Source: an uncultured Opitutaceae bacterium
Lineage (GTDB): Bacteria > Verrucomicrobiota > Verrucomicrobiia > Opitutales > Opitutaceae
Length of the DNA stretch: 64,000 nucleotides
Direction of reading: 5' to 3'
Assembly: GCA_937902925.1 (NCBI GenBank)
Contig: CALFNN010000103.1
Location: 310,001-374,000 of the forward strand
Position 1 is the stretch's first letter, and every line of letters begins with the position of its first letter. Shown here one piece after another: positions 17,277-26,397 of the stretch. The notes beneath the pieces were generated by a model. The model was given only the letters and a program-made list of their open reading frames with translations. It did no database searches and was not told the DNA's origin. Both the position numbers and the translations under genes were made by a program.

Positions 17277-18923
17277 TCAAAACGTCGCGACCGACTCGAG
17301 GCGGCGGCGGTAGCGTGCGCCAATGAGAGCGGGGGAGAAGCGGGATTCGATCGTGGCGTGCGCGGCGGCACCGAGTTTCGCGCCAAGAGTGCGGTCGGAA
17401 AAAAGTTTTTGCATCCACTCCGCGGCGTGCACGGGATCGGGGTCGGCCCAAGTCGAGCCCTTGGCGTAGGGTCCGTGATTTTGCACGAGGGTGACGAGCG
17501 GAGCACGGACCGGGCACCCGTTTTCGGGCGAGACAAATTCCGCGGTGGCGGACCAGTCGGTGGAGATGACCGGCTTGCCGAGAAACATGCTCTCGGCCAC
17601 GGCGAGGCCGAAGCCCTCGGAGCGGTGGAGCGAAACGAAGCAATCGCAGGCCGCCTCGAGCGCGTAAATGTCCGCGCGCGAGAGCGTCTCGGTCAGGAAA
17701 ATCGTGCCGGGCAGGTCGTGGACGCCTTCCCGCAGCGCGGCGAAGTCGGATTCGTTGCCGGCGACGTTCTGGACTTTCAGCACGAGGGTGGCGCCGTTGC
17801 CGGCGAGACCGGACTGGCGAAAGGCGGCGACGACGGCGCGGGGATTCTTGCGCTCGGCGTAGGAATTGAGATCGAAGAGCGAAAGGAAGAGGAACCGGTC
17901 CGCGGGCAACCCAAACCGGGCGCGCAGCGCCGCCGTGGTTGCGGTGGGGCGGGCGAACGAAATCGCGTGCGGCATGGTGAGCACGGGCGCGGCCGATTTC
18001 ATCGCGATCGCGGCGGCGGTGAAATCGCTCGGGCACCAGATCTCGTCGTAGTAGCCGAGACTCGGCACCCACGCGTCGGGGAACTCGGGCAGTTCCCACG
18101 CAAAATACGCGATGTTGTATTTGCCGACGAGAAAGTCGGCGCCGTGATGGTGGTCGATGTCGCGCGACGCCGGCGGGTCGAGGTGGATGACGTTCACGCC
18201 GTGCGGATTCGTGTCCTGCAGGCGGGCGGCATAGGTCAGGTCGCCGAGGCGGTTTTTGCAGTTGAGCTTGAGCGGGACGAGCGCGGTCGGAAGCGCGGCG
18301 GCGTCGGCGGCGCGCACCATGCACCGGGCGGATTCGCCGACGCCGAGATCCGCGGTCAGGAAGCCGATGATGTTGAGGCCGAGCTTCACGTGCCGCCGGG
18401 CATAGGCGGCGGAGAACGGGGCGTCGCGATGGGAAAAATCGTAGATGACCTCGCCATCGGGCGTCGCGATCGAGGCGAGGCGAAGCTGGCGGTTTTTGTT
18501 CTGGGCCCGGAAGCGCTGCAGCGGGGCGAATCCGGTCACGCGGCCGAGCCACGCGAGCGCGTTGGTGAACCGGACGTTCAAGAGGCGGAACTCAAGCGCG
18601 ACGGCGGTGGAGCCGGCCGGGAGCGCGATGGACAGCTCCCAAGGGCCGGGCTGCGGTCGATCGAGCCGGGCGGCGGACTGTCCGTTAATAAAAATTTCGA
18701 GGGAGGGCACGGCGGTTTCGAGGCCGTGGGCGGCGGGATGAACACGAACCTCGCCGCGCAGCACGAGGCGCCCGGCCGGGTCGAGCGGTGGCAGTTGAAT
18801 GACGCCCCGCTCCCGAATCCATGCGGAATCCCCGGCAAATTCGTCGAAGAACAGGCCGGCATAGCGCGTGAAACGCCGCGTGAAGGCGCCGCCGGCGGGA
18901 GACGTGCGGGTGTCGGAACGCAT
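17277..18923 (-). CDS. Glycosyltransferase family 4 with N-terminal beta-rich domain
   Basis: A 548-residue protein. Residues about 30-150 look like an all-beta accessory domain (LPPLDPAGRLVLRGEVRVHP, SLEIFINGQSAARL, PAGSTAVALEFRLLNVRF). The GT-B part starts near residue 180 with LGLNIIGFLTADLGVGESAR, a form common in O-antigen GT4 enzymes. The donor half has RFLFLSLFDLNSYAERKNP and CFVSLHRSEGFGLAVAESMF, with the E-x7-E pattern. The ATG at 18923 is the only plausible start and faces the divergent gene at 19000 across 76 bases. It is first in a - strand unit with the PIG-V-like and methyltransferase genes. The sugar is unknown. Confidence 0.85.
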   Translation of the reverse strand: MRSDTRTSPAGGAFTRRFTRYAGLFFDEFAGDSAWIRERGVIQLPPLDPAGRLVLRGEVRVHPAAHGLETAVPSLEIFINGQSAARLDRPQPGPWELSIALPAGSTAVALEFRLLNVRFTNALAWLGRVTGFAPLQRFRAQNKNRQLRLASIATPDGEVIYDFSHRDAPFSAAYARRHVKLGLNIIGFLTADLGVGESARCMVRAADAAALPTALVPLKLNCKNRLGDLTYAARLQDTNPHGVNVIHLDPPASRDIDHHHGADFLVGKYNIAYFAWELPEFPDAWVPSLGYYDEIWCPSDFTAAAIAMKSAAPVLTMPHAISFARPTATTAALRARFGLPADRFLFLSLFDLNSYAERKNPRAVVAAFRQSGLAGNGATLVLKVQNVAGNESDFAALREGVHDLPGTIFLTETLSRADIYALEAACDCFVSLHRSEGFGLAVAESMFLGKPVISTDWSATAEFVSPENGCPVRAPLVTLVQNHGPYAKGSTWADPDPVHAAEWMQKLFSDRTLGAKLGAAAHATIESRFSPALIGARYRRRLESVATF

Positions 18924-18999
18924 GTAGTCGGAGCCGGAGCGAAAGGCGCGGTGCGGGCCTTGGCAAAACTTAACGGGGCGCGGGGTGGGGTGATCGCGA

Positions 19000-21216
19000 A
19001 TGCGGGCTTGCCTGCGTGCCGGCGCCGGTTTTCAAAAAAGGTGTCGGCTGCACCAAGCGAGTTCCTCCAGCTCGTTGCGACATCCCCTAAATACCCTTCG
19101 GGCGGCTTCGGCCGCGGTCCTCGCGCACTGGCGCGTGGCGTTGCTAGCGCTCGTTACGGCGCTGGTGTGGGCGTCGTATTACGATCGGTGGACGCTGGCG
19201 AGCTGGCGGATTCCGACCGACTACAGCGGCGACACGCTGGAAATCCTGGCGCGGATCGAAGCGGCGGCGGAGGGCGACGCCGCGCCGTTGCGGCCACAGA
19301 TCATTTCGCGGCTCGGCGCGCCGTTTGGCGCCAACTGGAGCGCCTACCCGTCGTCGGACCTGCTGCTGCTCGCGGCGCTGGGCCGGCTGGCGGACGTCGT
19401 CGGGGTCTACCCGACGGCGAACCTCGCGCTGCTGCTGGCGGCGGTGACGTCGGCGTTGTCGTTCTACGGCTGTGCGCGATGGCTGCGCACGCGCTGGGAG
19501 TGGGCGTTCGCGGGCGCGGTGTTGTTTGCGTTTACATTCCAGACCTTTCATCGCGGACTGGCGCACCTGTTCCTGCAGTTCACGTGGAAGGTGCCGGTGG
19601 CGCTGCTGGCGTGCGGACTGGTGGCGTCGAGCCGCCGGTTGCGGTTGCGGGAATGGAGCGGGTTTTTCTGCGTGGCGACGGCGGCGGCGATCGGGGTGGG
19701 CAACCCCTACACGCTGTTCCTGTTCATGCAGCTGCTCGGGTGGGCGCTGGTCGCGCAATGGCTCGGCCCGCGGCGCCGGGAGAATCTCGTGACCGGCCTC
19801 GTGGCCGCGGCGGTGGCGGTGGGGGCGTTTTTCGCGGTGGAGTCGCACGTGTGGCTGTTCGCGCACGACACCGCCGCGGCGTCGCCGCTGGTGCGGAATT
19901 ACGGCGGCACCGAGCAATATGCGTTGAAACCGCTCGAGCTTTTCATGCCGCCCTCGACGCACCGCTGGGAGGCGTTGGCGTTTTTCGGCAAGCGCTACCT
20001 GCGGTGGTCCGACTGGCGGGGCGGCGAGGCGTTTTCGCCGTATCTCGGTCTGGTGGGAATCGCCGGCATCGTCTGGCTCGCAGTCGTGGTGTTAAGGGCG
20101 ATTCTGCGCGGCCGGCAGCTTCCGGGGATCGCGCGGCCCGCGAGCTGGGTGCTGGTGTTTGCCTCGGTGGGCGGGGTGACCAACATCGTGGCGTTTTTCA
20201 CCGGGCTGATCCTGTTTCGCGCGACCAACCGTTATAGCGTCTTTCTCTCGGCGATCGCCCTGCTGTTCCTGATGGGGCGAATGACGCGATGGTGGCGCGG
20301 CCGGCCGGCCTGGCTCAGCGTCACGGCGGCGGCGGCGGTGGCGGCCGTGGGTCTGGCCGACGAGTTGCCGCGCGCGCCGGGCCCGGCGCAGCAACGCGAG
20401 ACGGCGCGGCGCGTCGCGGCCGACGAGGACCTGGGCAACCGCCTCGAGGACGCGCTGCCGACCGGGGCGATGGTGTTTCAATTGCCCGTCCTGATGTTTC
20501 CGGAGGCGGCGCCCGTGAACGAGCTCGGGGCCTACGAGCCGTTCCGGCCCTATCTCGCGACGGATTCGCTGCGGTTCAGCTATGGCCCGCTGCGGGGCCG
20601 AAGCCGCGGACGCTGGCAGCGCGATATCGAGAGCCTGCCGACCGCGGAGCTCGTGCAACGCCTCGAGCAGAGCGGTTTTTCGGCGCTGTATTTGAACCGG
20701 CTGGGCTTCCTGGATCACGGAGAGAAACTGCTGCGGGAACTCACGGCGCTCGGACGGACCCGGCGGATCGTGGGCCCCGCGGGCAACCAGGTCTGCGTCC
20801 TCCTCCAGCCGGCGAGCCGGCCGCGGCCGCCACTGGCGCGGACGCTGACGTTTGGGACCGGCTGGAACAACCCGAAGTCCGGCGAGCCGCGCTGGGCCTA
20901 CGGCGCGGCGGCGCTCTCGTATTTCAATCCCTACCGGCGGCCGCTGCCGGTGGAGGTGCGATTCGTGTTGAGCGGCGTCAACCGCCGGCGGGTGCGGTTG
21001 TCGATGAACGGCGTCGAAAAATTCGCCGGGGAATTCGACGCCAACCCGCGGGAGGTCCGGCTCCAACTGGTCCTGCGGCCCGGCATCAACCGCTTCGATC
21101 TCGAATCGGAAGAGCCGGCGATCCGGCTGAGCGACGATCCCGGACAGCTCCGGTCCTTTGCGGTGCACGATGTGGGGGTCGATACGGGCGTCGGCCCGAA
21201 CTTGTCCAGCATGTAG
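19000..21216 (+). CDS. Large multi-spanning GT-C-like membrane protein with C-terminal beta-rich domain
   Basis: A 738-residue protein. About ten hydrophobic helices lie between residues about 45 and 460, with a first extracytoplasmic loop containing RIPTDYSGDTLEILARIEA (acidic pair as in GT-C enzymes). A long soluble region follows. It includes a beta-rich tail from about 625 (SYFNPYRRPLPVEVRFVLSG, LVLRPGINRFDLESEEPA, SDDPGQLRSFAVHDVGV) that resembles the tails of the proteins at 12699-14300 and 22127-24346. The ATG at 19000 is the only start upstream of the first helix with enough room, but the first 40 residues are Arg/Ser-rich and a slightly later start is possible. Function is probably envelope glycan assembly. 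Confidence 0.68.
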   Translation: MRACLRAGAGFQKRCRLHQASSSSSLRHPLNTLRAASAAVLAHWRVALLALVTALVWASYYDRWTLASWRIPTDYSGDTLEILARIEAAAEGDAAPLRPQIISRLGAPFGANWSAYPSSDLLLLAALGRLADVVGVYPTANLALLLAAVTSALSFYGCARWLRTRWEWAFAGAVLFAFTFQTFHRGLAHLFLQFTWKVPVALLACGLVASSRRLRLREWSGFFCVATAAAIGVGNPYTLFLFMQLLGWALVAQWLGPRRRENLVTGLVAAAVAVGAFFAVESHVWLFAHDTAAASPLVRNYGGTEQYALKPLELFMPPSTHRWEALAFFGKRYLRWSDWRGGEAFSPYLGLVGIAGIVWLAVVVLRAILRGRQLPGIARPASWVLVFASVGGVTNIVAFFTGLILFRATNRYSVFLSAIALLFLMGRMTRWWRGRPAWLSVTAAAAVAAVGLADELPRAPGPAQQRETARRVAADEDLGNRLEDALPTGAMVFQLPVLMFPEAAPVNELGAYEPFRPYLATDSLRFSYGPLRGRSRGRWQRDIESLPTAELVQRLEQSGFSALYLNRLGFLDHGEKLLRELTALGRTRRIVGPAGNQVCVLLQPASRPRPPLARTLTFGTGWNNPKSGEPRWAYGAAALSYFNPYRRPLPVEVRFVLSGVNRRRVRLSMNGVEKFAGEFDANPREVRLQLVLRPGINRFDLESEEPAIRLSDDPGQLRSFAVHDVGVDTGVGPNLSSM

Positions 21217-21217
21217 G

Positions 21218-21250
21218 CAGGCAGTGCCGGCACGAGGCCGGCTGGGCCTG
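21218..21250 (+). repeat. Large imperfect hairpin after the GT-C-like gene
   Basis: CAGGC pairs with GCCTG and GCCGGC with GCCGGC around a five-base loop, with a 3-by-3 internal loop. It begins two bases after the stop of the upstream gene. There is no U tract, so it is a poor intrinsic terminator. It may be a REP-like intergenic element or an RNA-stabilising hairpin between the GT-C and methyltransferase genes. Confidence 0.4.
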
Positions 21251-21303
21251 CGCGGTCGCGTTTGCCTTGGCAAGATGCGGACCGGCGGTTTCCCTCGCGG
21301 GCG

Positions 21304-22038
21304 ATGGAAGCCGACGAATATCGCAAGCTCGCCGAGGTCGAGGACGCGATGTGGTATTTCCGGGCGCTGCACGCGCACCTCGAGCGGGAACTCGACCGAA
21401 CGCTCGCCGGCCGAAACGCGGTGGTGCTCGACGCCGGCTGCGGCACCGGCGGGTTGATCCGCCGGCTCGGGCCGCGGCGGCCGGCGTGGCGGTGGACCGG
21501 GGTCGACCTGTCGCCGCTGGCATGCGGGCTGGCGCGGGAGCGCGGGGGCGGCGCGGAGATTCGCGAGGCGTCGGTGACGGCGCTCCCGTGGGGCGAAGCG
21601 GCGTTCGACGCGGTGGTGTCGGCGGATGTGCTTTATCACGTCGACGACGATGCGGCCGCACTGCGGGAATTCTTTCGGGTGCTGCGGCCGGGCGGAATCG
21701 TGGTGATCAACGTGCCGGCTTACCGGTGGCTGTGGTCGTATCACGACACGGCGGTGCACTCGCGGCGGCGCTACGGGCGGGGCGAGGTCCTGGCGAAGCT
21801 GGCGGCGGCGGGGTTCAGCGGCGGGCGGGCGACGTATTGGAATACATTGCCGTTTCCGCTGGTGGTGGCGCGGCGGAAATTGTTTCCCGCGCCGAGCGAC
21901 GGGAGCGACGTGCGGCTGTTTCCGGCGCCGCTCGAGGCGGCATTCAACGCGGCGATGGCGGTCGAGCGGGCGTGGCTGCGCGGCGTGGGGCGGTTGCCGT
22001 TCGGCAGCTCGATCCTGGCGGTGGCGCAAAAACCGTGA
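21304..22038 (+). CDS. SAM-dependent methyltransferase (class I, Methyltransf_11 type)
   Basis: A 244-residue methyltransferase starting MEADEYRKLAEVEDAMWYFR at 21304. That opening is common among methyltransferases of polysaccharide and polyprenyl loci, which is why I prefer it to the ATG at 21262. Motif I is VVLDAGCGTGGLIRRLG, followed by WTGVDLSPLACGLARERG, FDAVVSADVLYHVDDD and VLRPGGIVVINVPAYRWLWS. The tail YGRGEVLAKLAAAGFSGGRA is also family-typical. It probably methylates a lipid-linked saccharide or polyprenyl intermediate. It is flanked by GT-C-like genes on the same strand and presumably co-transcribed with them. Confidence 0.83.
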   Translation: MEADEYRKLAEVEDAMWYFRALHAHLERELDRTLAGRNAVVLDAGCGTGGLIRRLGPRRPAWRWTGVDLSPLACGLARERGGGAEIREASVTALPWGEAAFDAVVSADVLYHVDDDAAALREFFRVLRPGGIVVINVPAYRWLWSYHDTAVHSRRRYGRGEVLAKLAAAGFSGGRATYWNTLPFPLVVARRKLFPAPSDGSDVRLFPAPLEAAFNAAMAVERAWLRGVGRLPFGSSILAVAQKP

Positions 22039-22126
22039 GTGACGCACGAGTTGCGGCCGGCGCGCCGCGAAATGAATTTGCGCCGGGCGTCCGGGTGCGA
22101 AGCATCGTCGGGCCGCGGTTAACCTC

Positions 22127-24346
22127 ATGATTTATTTCGTCGTAGCGTTCGGCCTGCTGCTGCACGTCCTGTTTTGGGGCGTGGGGCTGGCGGTGCTCGC
22201 GATGCCGCGGCCGTGGCGGCGGTTCTGGCCGGTGCTCGTGGTGCCGGCAGGACTGGCGTTGCAGTCGCTCGTGGTGTGGCTGGGCGCCTACGCGGACCTG
22301 CCGGGGACGAACAGCTATGCCGGCTGGAGCGAGATCCTCCCGGCGGTGCTGCTCGCGATCGCCGCGTGGCGGCGCGGCGTGCGAGGGCCGGTGTCGGATG
22401 TGGGCCGGTTTGGCGTCGTAGCGGCCGTGACGGCGGGTTGCCTCGTCGTGCTCGTGCTGCCGCTGGCGCTCGCGGCGAAAGGCCTGACGACGGTGTCGCT
22501 GGGCAGCTGCGACGCGGGCGACTATGCGGCGGGGGCGCGGGTGTTCATGGAATTCGCGCGCTCGGACCGGACGGGGTTTCTCGGGCTGGCCGAGGTGGTG
22601 CGGGTGATGTCGGTCGAGAACTTCTTCGATTTTTGGCTGCGGTTGAATCACTTCACGCCGTCGGCGCTGATTGCGCTCAATGGCACGATCCTCCACTGCG
22701 CACCGCACGAGTTGACGGGGGTCCTGGCAGCCGTGATGCACGTGGCGACCGTGCCGCTCGCGTTCTGGACCGCGCGGGCAGTGATGCGCTACAGCAGCAC
22801 GGTGAGCGTGGCGATCGGGCTGATTTACGGGCTGAGCCCGGTGGGCTGGTATGCGGTGGGGCACGTGGCAATCGGACAACTGCTCGCGGCCCAGGCGATC
22901 GCGCTGATCACATGGGCGGGGATTGCCGGGTGGCGGCGGTTCGACGGGTTCAAACCGGGCGGGACCGTCGGCTGGAAACGCGGCGGGGCGTTCGCCGGGG
23001 TGCTCGCGGTGGGCTACGCGCTGGTGCTGGGCAGCTATAACTTCATCCTCGTGGTGTGCCTCGTGCCGGCGGTGGCGTTTGCGGGGGGGATGGCGATCTG
23101 GACCGGGCAATGGCGGCGGTTGGCGCGATGGGCGGTGGTCATGCTGCTGCCGCTCGTCGCGTGCGGCGTGGTGTTTGCCGACCGGGTGGCGGGACTGGCG
23201 GAGCGGTTCACCCTTTTTCAAACCTACGATTTTGGCTGGCGGATTCCGGCGCTCACGCCCGAAGGCTGGCTCGGCATGGTGAGCGGCCCGGATCTGCAAC
23301 CGTGGAACTGGCTGGGCGTGCGCTGGCTGCTGGCGGCGGCGGTCGTCGCGATGCTGGTTTGGACCCTGGCGCGGGCGGTCCGGCTCGGGCGAAGCGGCGC
23401 GTGGACGGCGGCCTGCCTCGCGGTGCCGATCCTCATCGGCTACGGATTTCTGGAGGCGCGCGGGGTGCGGCTCGGCACGAACGCGAGTTACGACGCCTAC
23501 AAGCTGTTCGCCGTGTTTTATCCGGGCTTGCTGGCGGCGGCGTGCTGGTGGGTGACGCTGCGACGGGGCAGCCTGCGATTGGGCGAGTGGCTGATCGTCG
23601 CCGTGTTCGCGTCGACGGTGCTCGCGTTCAACCTGATCGCGGATGGGATGTTTTTCTATCACCTGATGCGCCCGGCGCTCGTGGTCGACGGCGAGTTGAA
23701 ACAACTGCGCAAGGTGGAGGCGATGCCGGACGTGGCGTCGCTGAACATGCGGGTGCCGGACATGTGGTCGCGGCTGTGGGCAAACGCGTTTTTGCTGAAG
23801 AAGCCGCAGTATTTTCTCACCCACACCTACGAAGGCCGGTTGAACACGCCGCTGCGCGGAGACTGGGATCTCGAGAGCGGGATCATCATGGTCAAGCCGG
23901 CGGGGGAGGGATTCCGTCCGATCTCGGCGCACTATGCCTTGGCGGACACGCGCAGCCCGAACTACCTGCGTGCCGCAACGGGCGAAGGCTGGCACCCGGA
24001 GGAACGCGACCCGCGGACGGGCGAGCGCTGGCAGTGGACGAAGGGCGATGCGACGATTCGCGTGGATAACCCGCAGAACCATGCGCTGAAACTCGAGTGC
24101 ACGCTGGATGGCTGGGCCGCGGGAGGGCGCGACTTTACGCTCGCGGTGGCCGGCGGCGCCGCGCCGCCGCCGGTGCACATCGGCACCGGGCGGACACCGA
24201 CAAGGTTTCCGGCGATCACGTTGCCGCCGGGCGGCTCGACGCTGGTGCTGCATTCGCTGCAGCCGGCGGCGAAGGCCGGGCCGGACGACCCGCGCGAGTT
24301 GGCGGCCTGCGTGTTCGGTTTGACGATCGAGGCTGCGACGCCGTAG
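22127..24346 (+). CDS. Large multi-spanning GT-C-like membrane protein with C-terminal beta-rich domain
   Basis: A 739-residue protein with about a dozen hydrophobic helices from residue 1 to about 500, then a soluble domain. An early extracytoplasmic loop has SLGSCDAGDYAAGARVFME, with acidic residues as in GT-C sugar transferases. The tail (about 640-739) includes GDATIRVDNPQNHALKLECT, FPAITLPPGGSTLVLHSLQP and DDPRELAACVFGLTIEAA, echoing the ends of the proteins at 12699-14300 and 19000-21216. The ATG at 22127 directly precedes the first helix MIYFVVAFGLLLHVLFWG. The 88 bases before it hold nothing I recognise. Role and sugar are unknown. Confidence 0.7.
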   Translation: MIYFVVAFGLLLHVLFWGVGLAVLAMPRPWRRFWPVLVVPAGLALQSLVVWLGAYADLPGTNSYAGWSEILPAVLLAIAAWRRGVRGPVSDVGRFGVVAAVTAGCLVVLVLPLALAAKGLTTVSLGSCDAGDYAAGARVFMEFARSDRTGFLGLAEVVRVMSVENFFDFWLRLNHFTPSALIALNGTILHCAPHELTGVLAAVMHVATVPLAFWTARAVMRYSSTVSVAIGLIYGLSPVGWYAVGHVAIGQLLAAQAIALITWAGIAGWRRFDGFKPGGTVGWKRGGAFAGVLAVGYALVLGSYNFILVVCLVPAVAFAGGMAIWTGQWRRLARWAVVMLLPLVACGVVFADRVAGLAERFTLFQTYDFGWRIPALTPEGWLGMVSGPDLQPWNWLGVRWLLAAAVVAMLVWTLARAVRLGRSGAWTAACLAVPILIGYGFLEARGVRLGTNASYDAYKLFAVFYPGLLAAACWWVTLRRGSLRLGEWLIVAVFASTVLAFNLIADGMFFYHLMRPALVVDGELKQLRKVEAMPDVASLNMRVPDMWSRLWANAFLLKKPQYFLTHTYEGRLNTPLRGDWDLESGIIMVKPAGEGFRPISAHYALADTRSPNYLRAATGEGWHPEERDPRTGERWQWTKGDATIRVDNPQNHALKLECTLDGWAAGGRDFTLAVAGGAAPPPVHIGTGRTPTRFPAITLPPGGSTLVLHSLQPAAKAGPDDPRELAACVFGLTIEAATP

Positions 24347-24417
24347 ACCGCCGGGCCGGGTGGCGCGCTACTTTCAGGTTGGCGCGGGGCGGGCGGGGCG
24401 TGTTTGCTTTCGCCCAC

Positions 24418-25419
24418 ATGTCCGCCCCGACAAATTTCCGCCGTGTCTTCTCCGGCAAGCGTGTCCTGGTGACCGGCGGGCTCGGATTCATCGGCTCGAA
24501 TCTCGTGCGCCGCCTCGTGGCGCTCGGAGCCCGCGTGACGGTGGTGGACGCGATGATTCCGGAATACGGCGGCAACCGGCGGAATCTGGCGGGGCTCGCC
24601 GGCCGCGTGCGGGTGCACCGGGCCGACGTGCGCGACTGGCCGCGGCTGCCCGCGCTGGTCCGCGGGCAGCACTATCTTTTCAACCTCGCCGGGCAGACGA
24701 GTCACATGGACTCGATGCGTGATCCGCTGACGGATCTCGATATCAACTGCCGGGCGCAGCTCGCGATCCTGGAGGCCTGCCGGGCGCACAACCCGGATGT
24801 CCGGATCGTGTTCGCGAGCACGCGCCAGATCTACGGGAAGCCCGACTACCTGCCGGTGGACGAGAAGCATCCGTTGCGGCCGGTGGATGTGAACGGCATC
24901 AACAAGATCGCGGGCGAGGCGTTTCACCTGCTTTATTCGCGGGTGCACGGCATCCGGGCGACGGCGCTGCGGCTGACGAATACGATCGGACCGCGAATGC
25001 GCGTGAAGGATGCACGGCAGACGTTCGTCGGCGTCTGGATCCGGCGGCTGGTCGAGGGCGAGCCGTTCGAGGTGTGGGGCGGCGAACAGCTGCGCGACTT
25101 CACGTATGTCGACGACGCGGTCGACGCGTTCCTGCTGGCGGCGGCACGGCGCGAGGCGGAGGGCGGGGTGTTCAATCTCGGCGGGCCACCGCCGGTGACG
25201 CTGCACCGCCTCGCGGAATTGCTGGTCGAGATCAACGGTGGCGGGGTGTTCGCGGTGCGGGAATTTCCCGGCGACCGGAAGAAGATCGACATTGGCGACT
25301 ATCATGCGGACGACCGGCTGATCGCGCGAAAACTCGGCTGGAAACCGCGGACGGATTTGCGCGCGGCCTTGACCAGGACGCTTGCTTACTATCGCAAGGA
25401 GCTGCGCCATTACCTATGA
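24418..25419 (+). CDS. Extended SDR: NAD-dependent sugar epimerase/dehydratase with altered active site
   Basis: A 333-residue extended short-chain dehydrogenase, the family that epimerises or dehydrates nucleotide sugars. The NAD-binding loop is VLVTGGLGFIGSNLVRRLV. The serine/threonine site looks normal (FASTRQIYG). The expected Tyr-x3-Lys is replaced: PVDVNGINKIAGE puts asparagine where the catalytic tyrosine normally stands, with the lysine kept. The C-terminal part (WGGEQLRDFTYVDDAVDAFL, GVFNLGGPPPVTLHRLAEL) is normal. I place the start at MSAPTNFRRVFSGKRV (24418). The four-base overlap of its stop with the following GT2 start indicates coupling. Substrate is unknown. Confidence 0.82.
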   Translation: MSAPTNFRRVFSGKRVLVTGGLGFIGSNLVRRLVALGARVTVVDAMIPEYGGNRRNLAGLAGRVRVHRADVRDWPRLPALVRGQHYLFNLAGQTSHMDSMRDPLTDLDINCRAQLAILEACRAHNPDVRIVFASTRQIYGKPDYLPVDEKHPLRPVDVNGINKIAGEAFHLLYSRVHGIRATALRLTNTIGPRMRVKDARQTFVGVWIRRLVEGEPFEVWGGEQLRDFTYVDDAVDAFLLAAARREAEGGVFNLGGPPPVTLHRLAELLVEINGGGVFAVREFPGDRKKIDIGDYHADDRLIARKLGWKPRTDLRAALTRTLAYYRKELRHYL

Positions 25420-26369
25420 CCCCCGCGCTCAGCTTCGTCATTCCGCTCTACCGGAGCGCCGAGACCATCGGCGGGGTGGTGCATGAAATCGAGGCCATGA
25501 AGATCGCAGGCGGGCACGAGATCGTGCTCGTGAACGACGGCAGCGGCGATGCGACGGGCGAGGTGGCCCGCGCGCTGGTGCGTGAGGCGAAATCCCGCCA
25601 GGGCGGCGGGGCGGCCGTGCCCATCACGCTGGTCGAACACGCCCGCAATTTCGGCGAGCACAATGCGGTGCTCACGGGCTGGCGGCACGCGCGCGGCGCG
25701 CACATCGTCAATCTCGACGACGACGGGCAGAATCCGCCGGCGGAAGCGGTGCGGTTGTGGCGGCGGGCGAAGGAGACCGGGCTCGACGTGGTCTTCGGTC
25801 ACTATGCGGAGAAGCAGCACTCGGCGTGGCGGAATTTCGGGAGCTGGTTCACGAACCGGATGACCGACTGGGCGCTCGACAAGCCGCCGGGGTTTTACCT
25901 TTCGAGCTTCCGGTGCGTGACGGTGTTTGTCGCGCGGGAGGTCGCCGGGCACACGGGGCCGTATCCCTACATCGATGGATTGATCCTGCAGGTGACGCAG
26001 CGGATCGGATCGATCGAGGTGGGCCACGAGCCCCGGAAGGCGGGAACGAGCACGTATACGCTGCGCCGGCTGATGCGGCTGTGGCTGAGTGCGTGGGTGA
26101 ATTTTTCCGTGCTGCCGCTGCGGGTGGCGACGGTGCTGGGGCTGGGCATGGCGCTGGCCGGACTCGGAGGCCTGGGCTGGGTCGTCTATTGGTGGCTGAC
26201 CAATCAGGGGCCGTCGAAGGGTTTCGGCCTGGTGTTGTCGGCGCTGCTCGTGTTTTCCGGCACCCAACTCGTGCTGCTCGGGCTGATCGGCGAATACATC
26301 GGGCGGATGTTCCTGGCGGTGAACCAGCGCCCGCAGGCGGTGGTGCGCGAGGTGATGCGGACCGAATAG
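25416..26369 (+). CDS. Membrane-anchored glycosyltransferase family 2 (polyprenyl-phosphate sugar synthase type)
   Basis: A 317-residue GT2 enzyme followed by two transmembrane helices, the layout of DPM1/GtrB/ArnC-like proteins that load a sugar onto polyprenyl phosphate. The GT-A domain shows LSFVIPLYRSAETIGGVVHE, EIVLVNDGSGDATGEVA and VNLDDDGQNPP (metal-binding acidic motif). The helices are near residues 225-305 (VATVLGLGMALAGLGGLGW, ALLVFSGTQLVLLGLIGEYI). The ending IGRMFLAVNQRPQAVVRE is typical of this subfamily. The ATG overlaps the stop of the SDR gene. It could supply the lipid-linked donor used by the several GT-C proteins nearby. Confidence 0.88.
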   Translation: MTPALSFVIPLYRSAETIGGVVHEIEAMKIAGGHEIVLVNDGSGDATGEVARALVREAKSRQGGGAAVPITLVEHARNFGEHNAVLTGWRHARGAHIVNLDDDGQNPPAEAVRLWRRAKETGLDVVFGHYAEKQHSAWRNFGSWFTNRMTDWALDKPPGFYLSSFRCVTVFVAREVAGHTGPYPYIDGLILQVTQRIGSIEVGHEPRKAGTSTYTLRRLMRLWLSAWVNFSVLPLRVATVLGLGMALAGLGGLGWVVYWWLTNQGPSKGFGLVLSALLVFSGTQLVLLGLIGEYIGRMFLAVNQRPQAVVREVMRTE

Positions 26370-26397
26370 GTGCGGCCCGCGACGCCGGCAAACACCG

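Noticed and set aside
16450-18552. A 700-codon open frame on the - strand
   Set aside because: It overlaps the GT4 and PIG-V-like genes in another frame of the same strand and is highly Arg/Pro-rich.
16638-20237. A 1199-codon open frame on the + strand
   Set aside because: It lies antisense to the PIG-V-like and GT4 genes and then out of frame with the GT-C gene. Its product is Arg/Gly/Ala-rich without domains; long antisense frames are expected at this G+C content.
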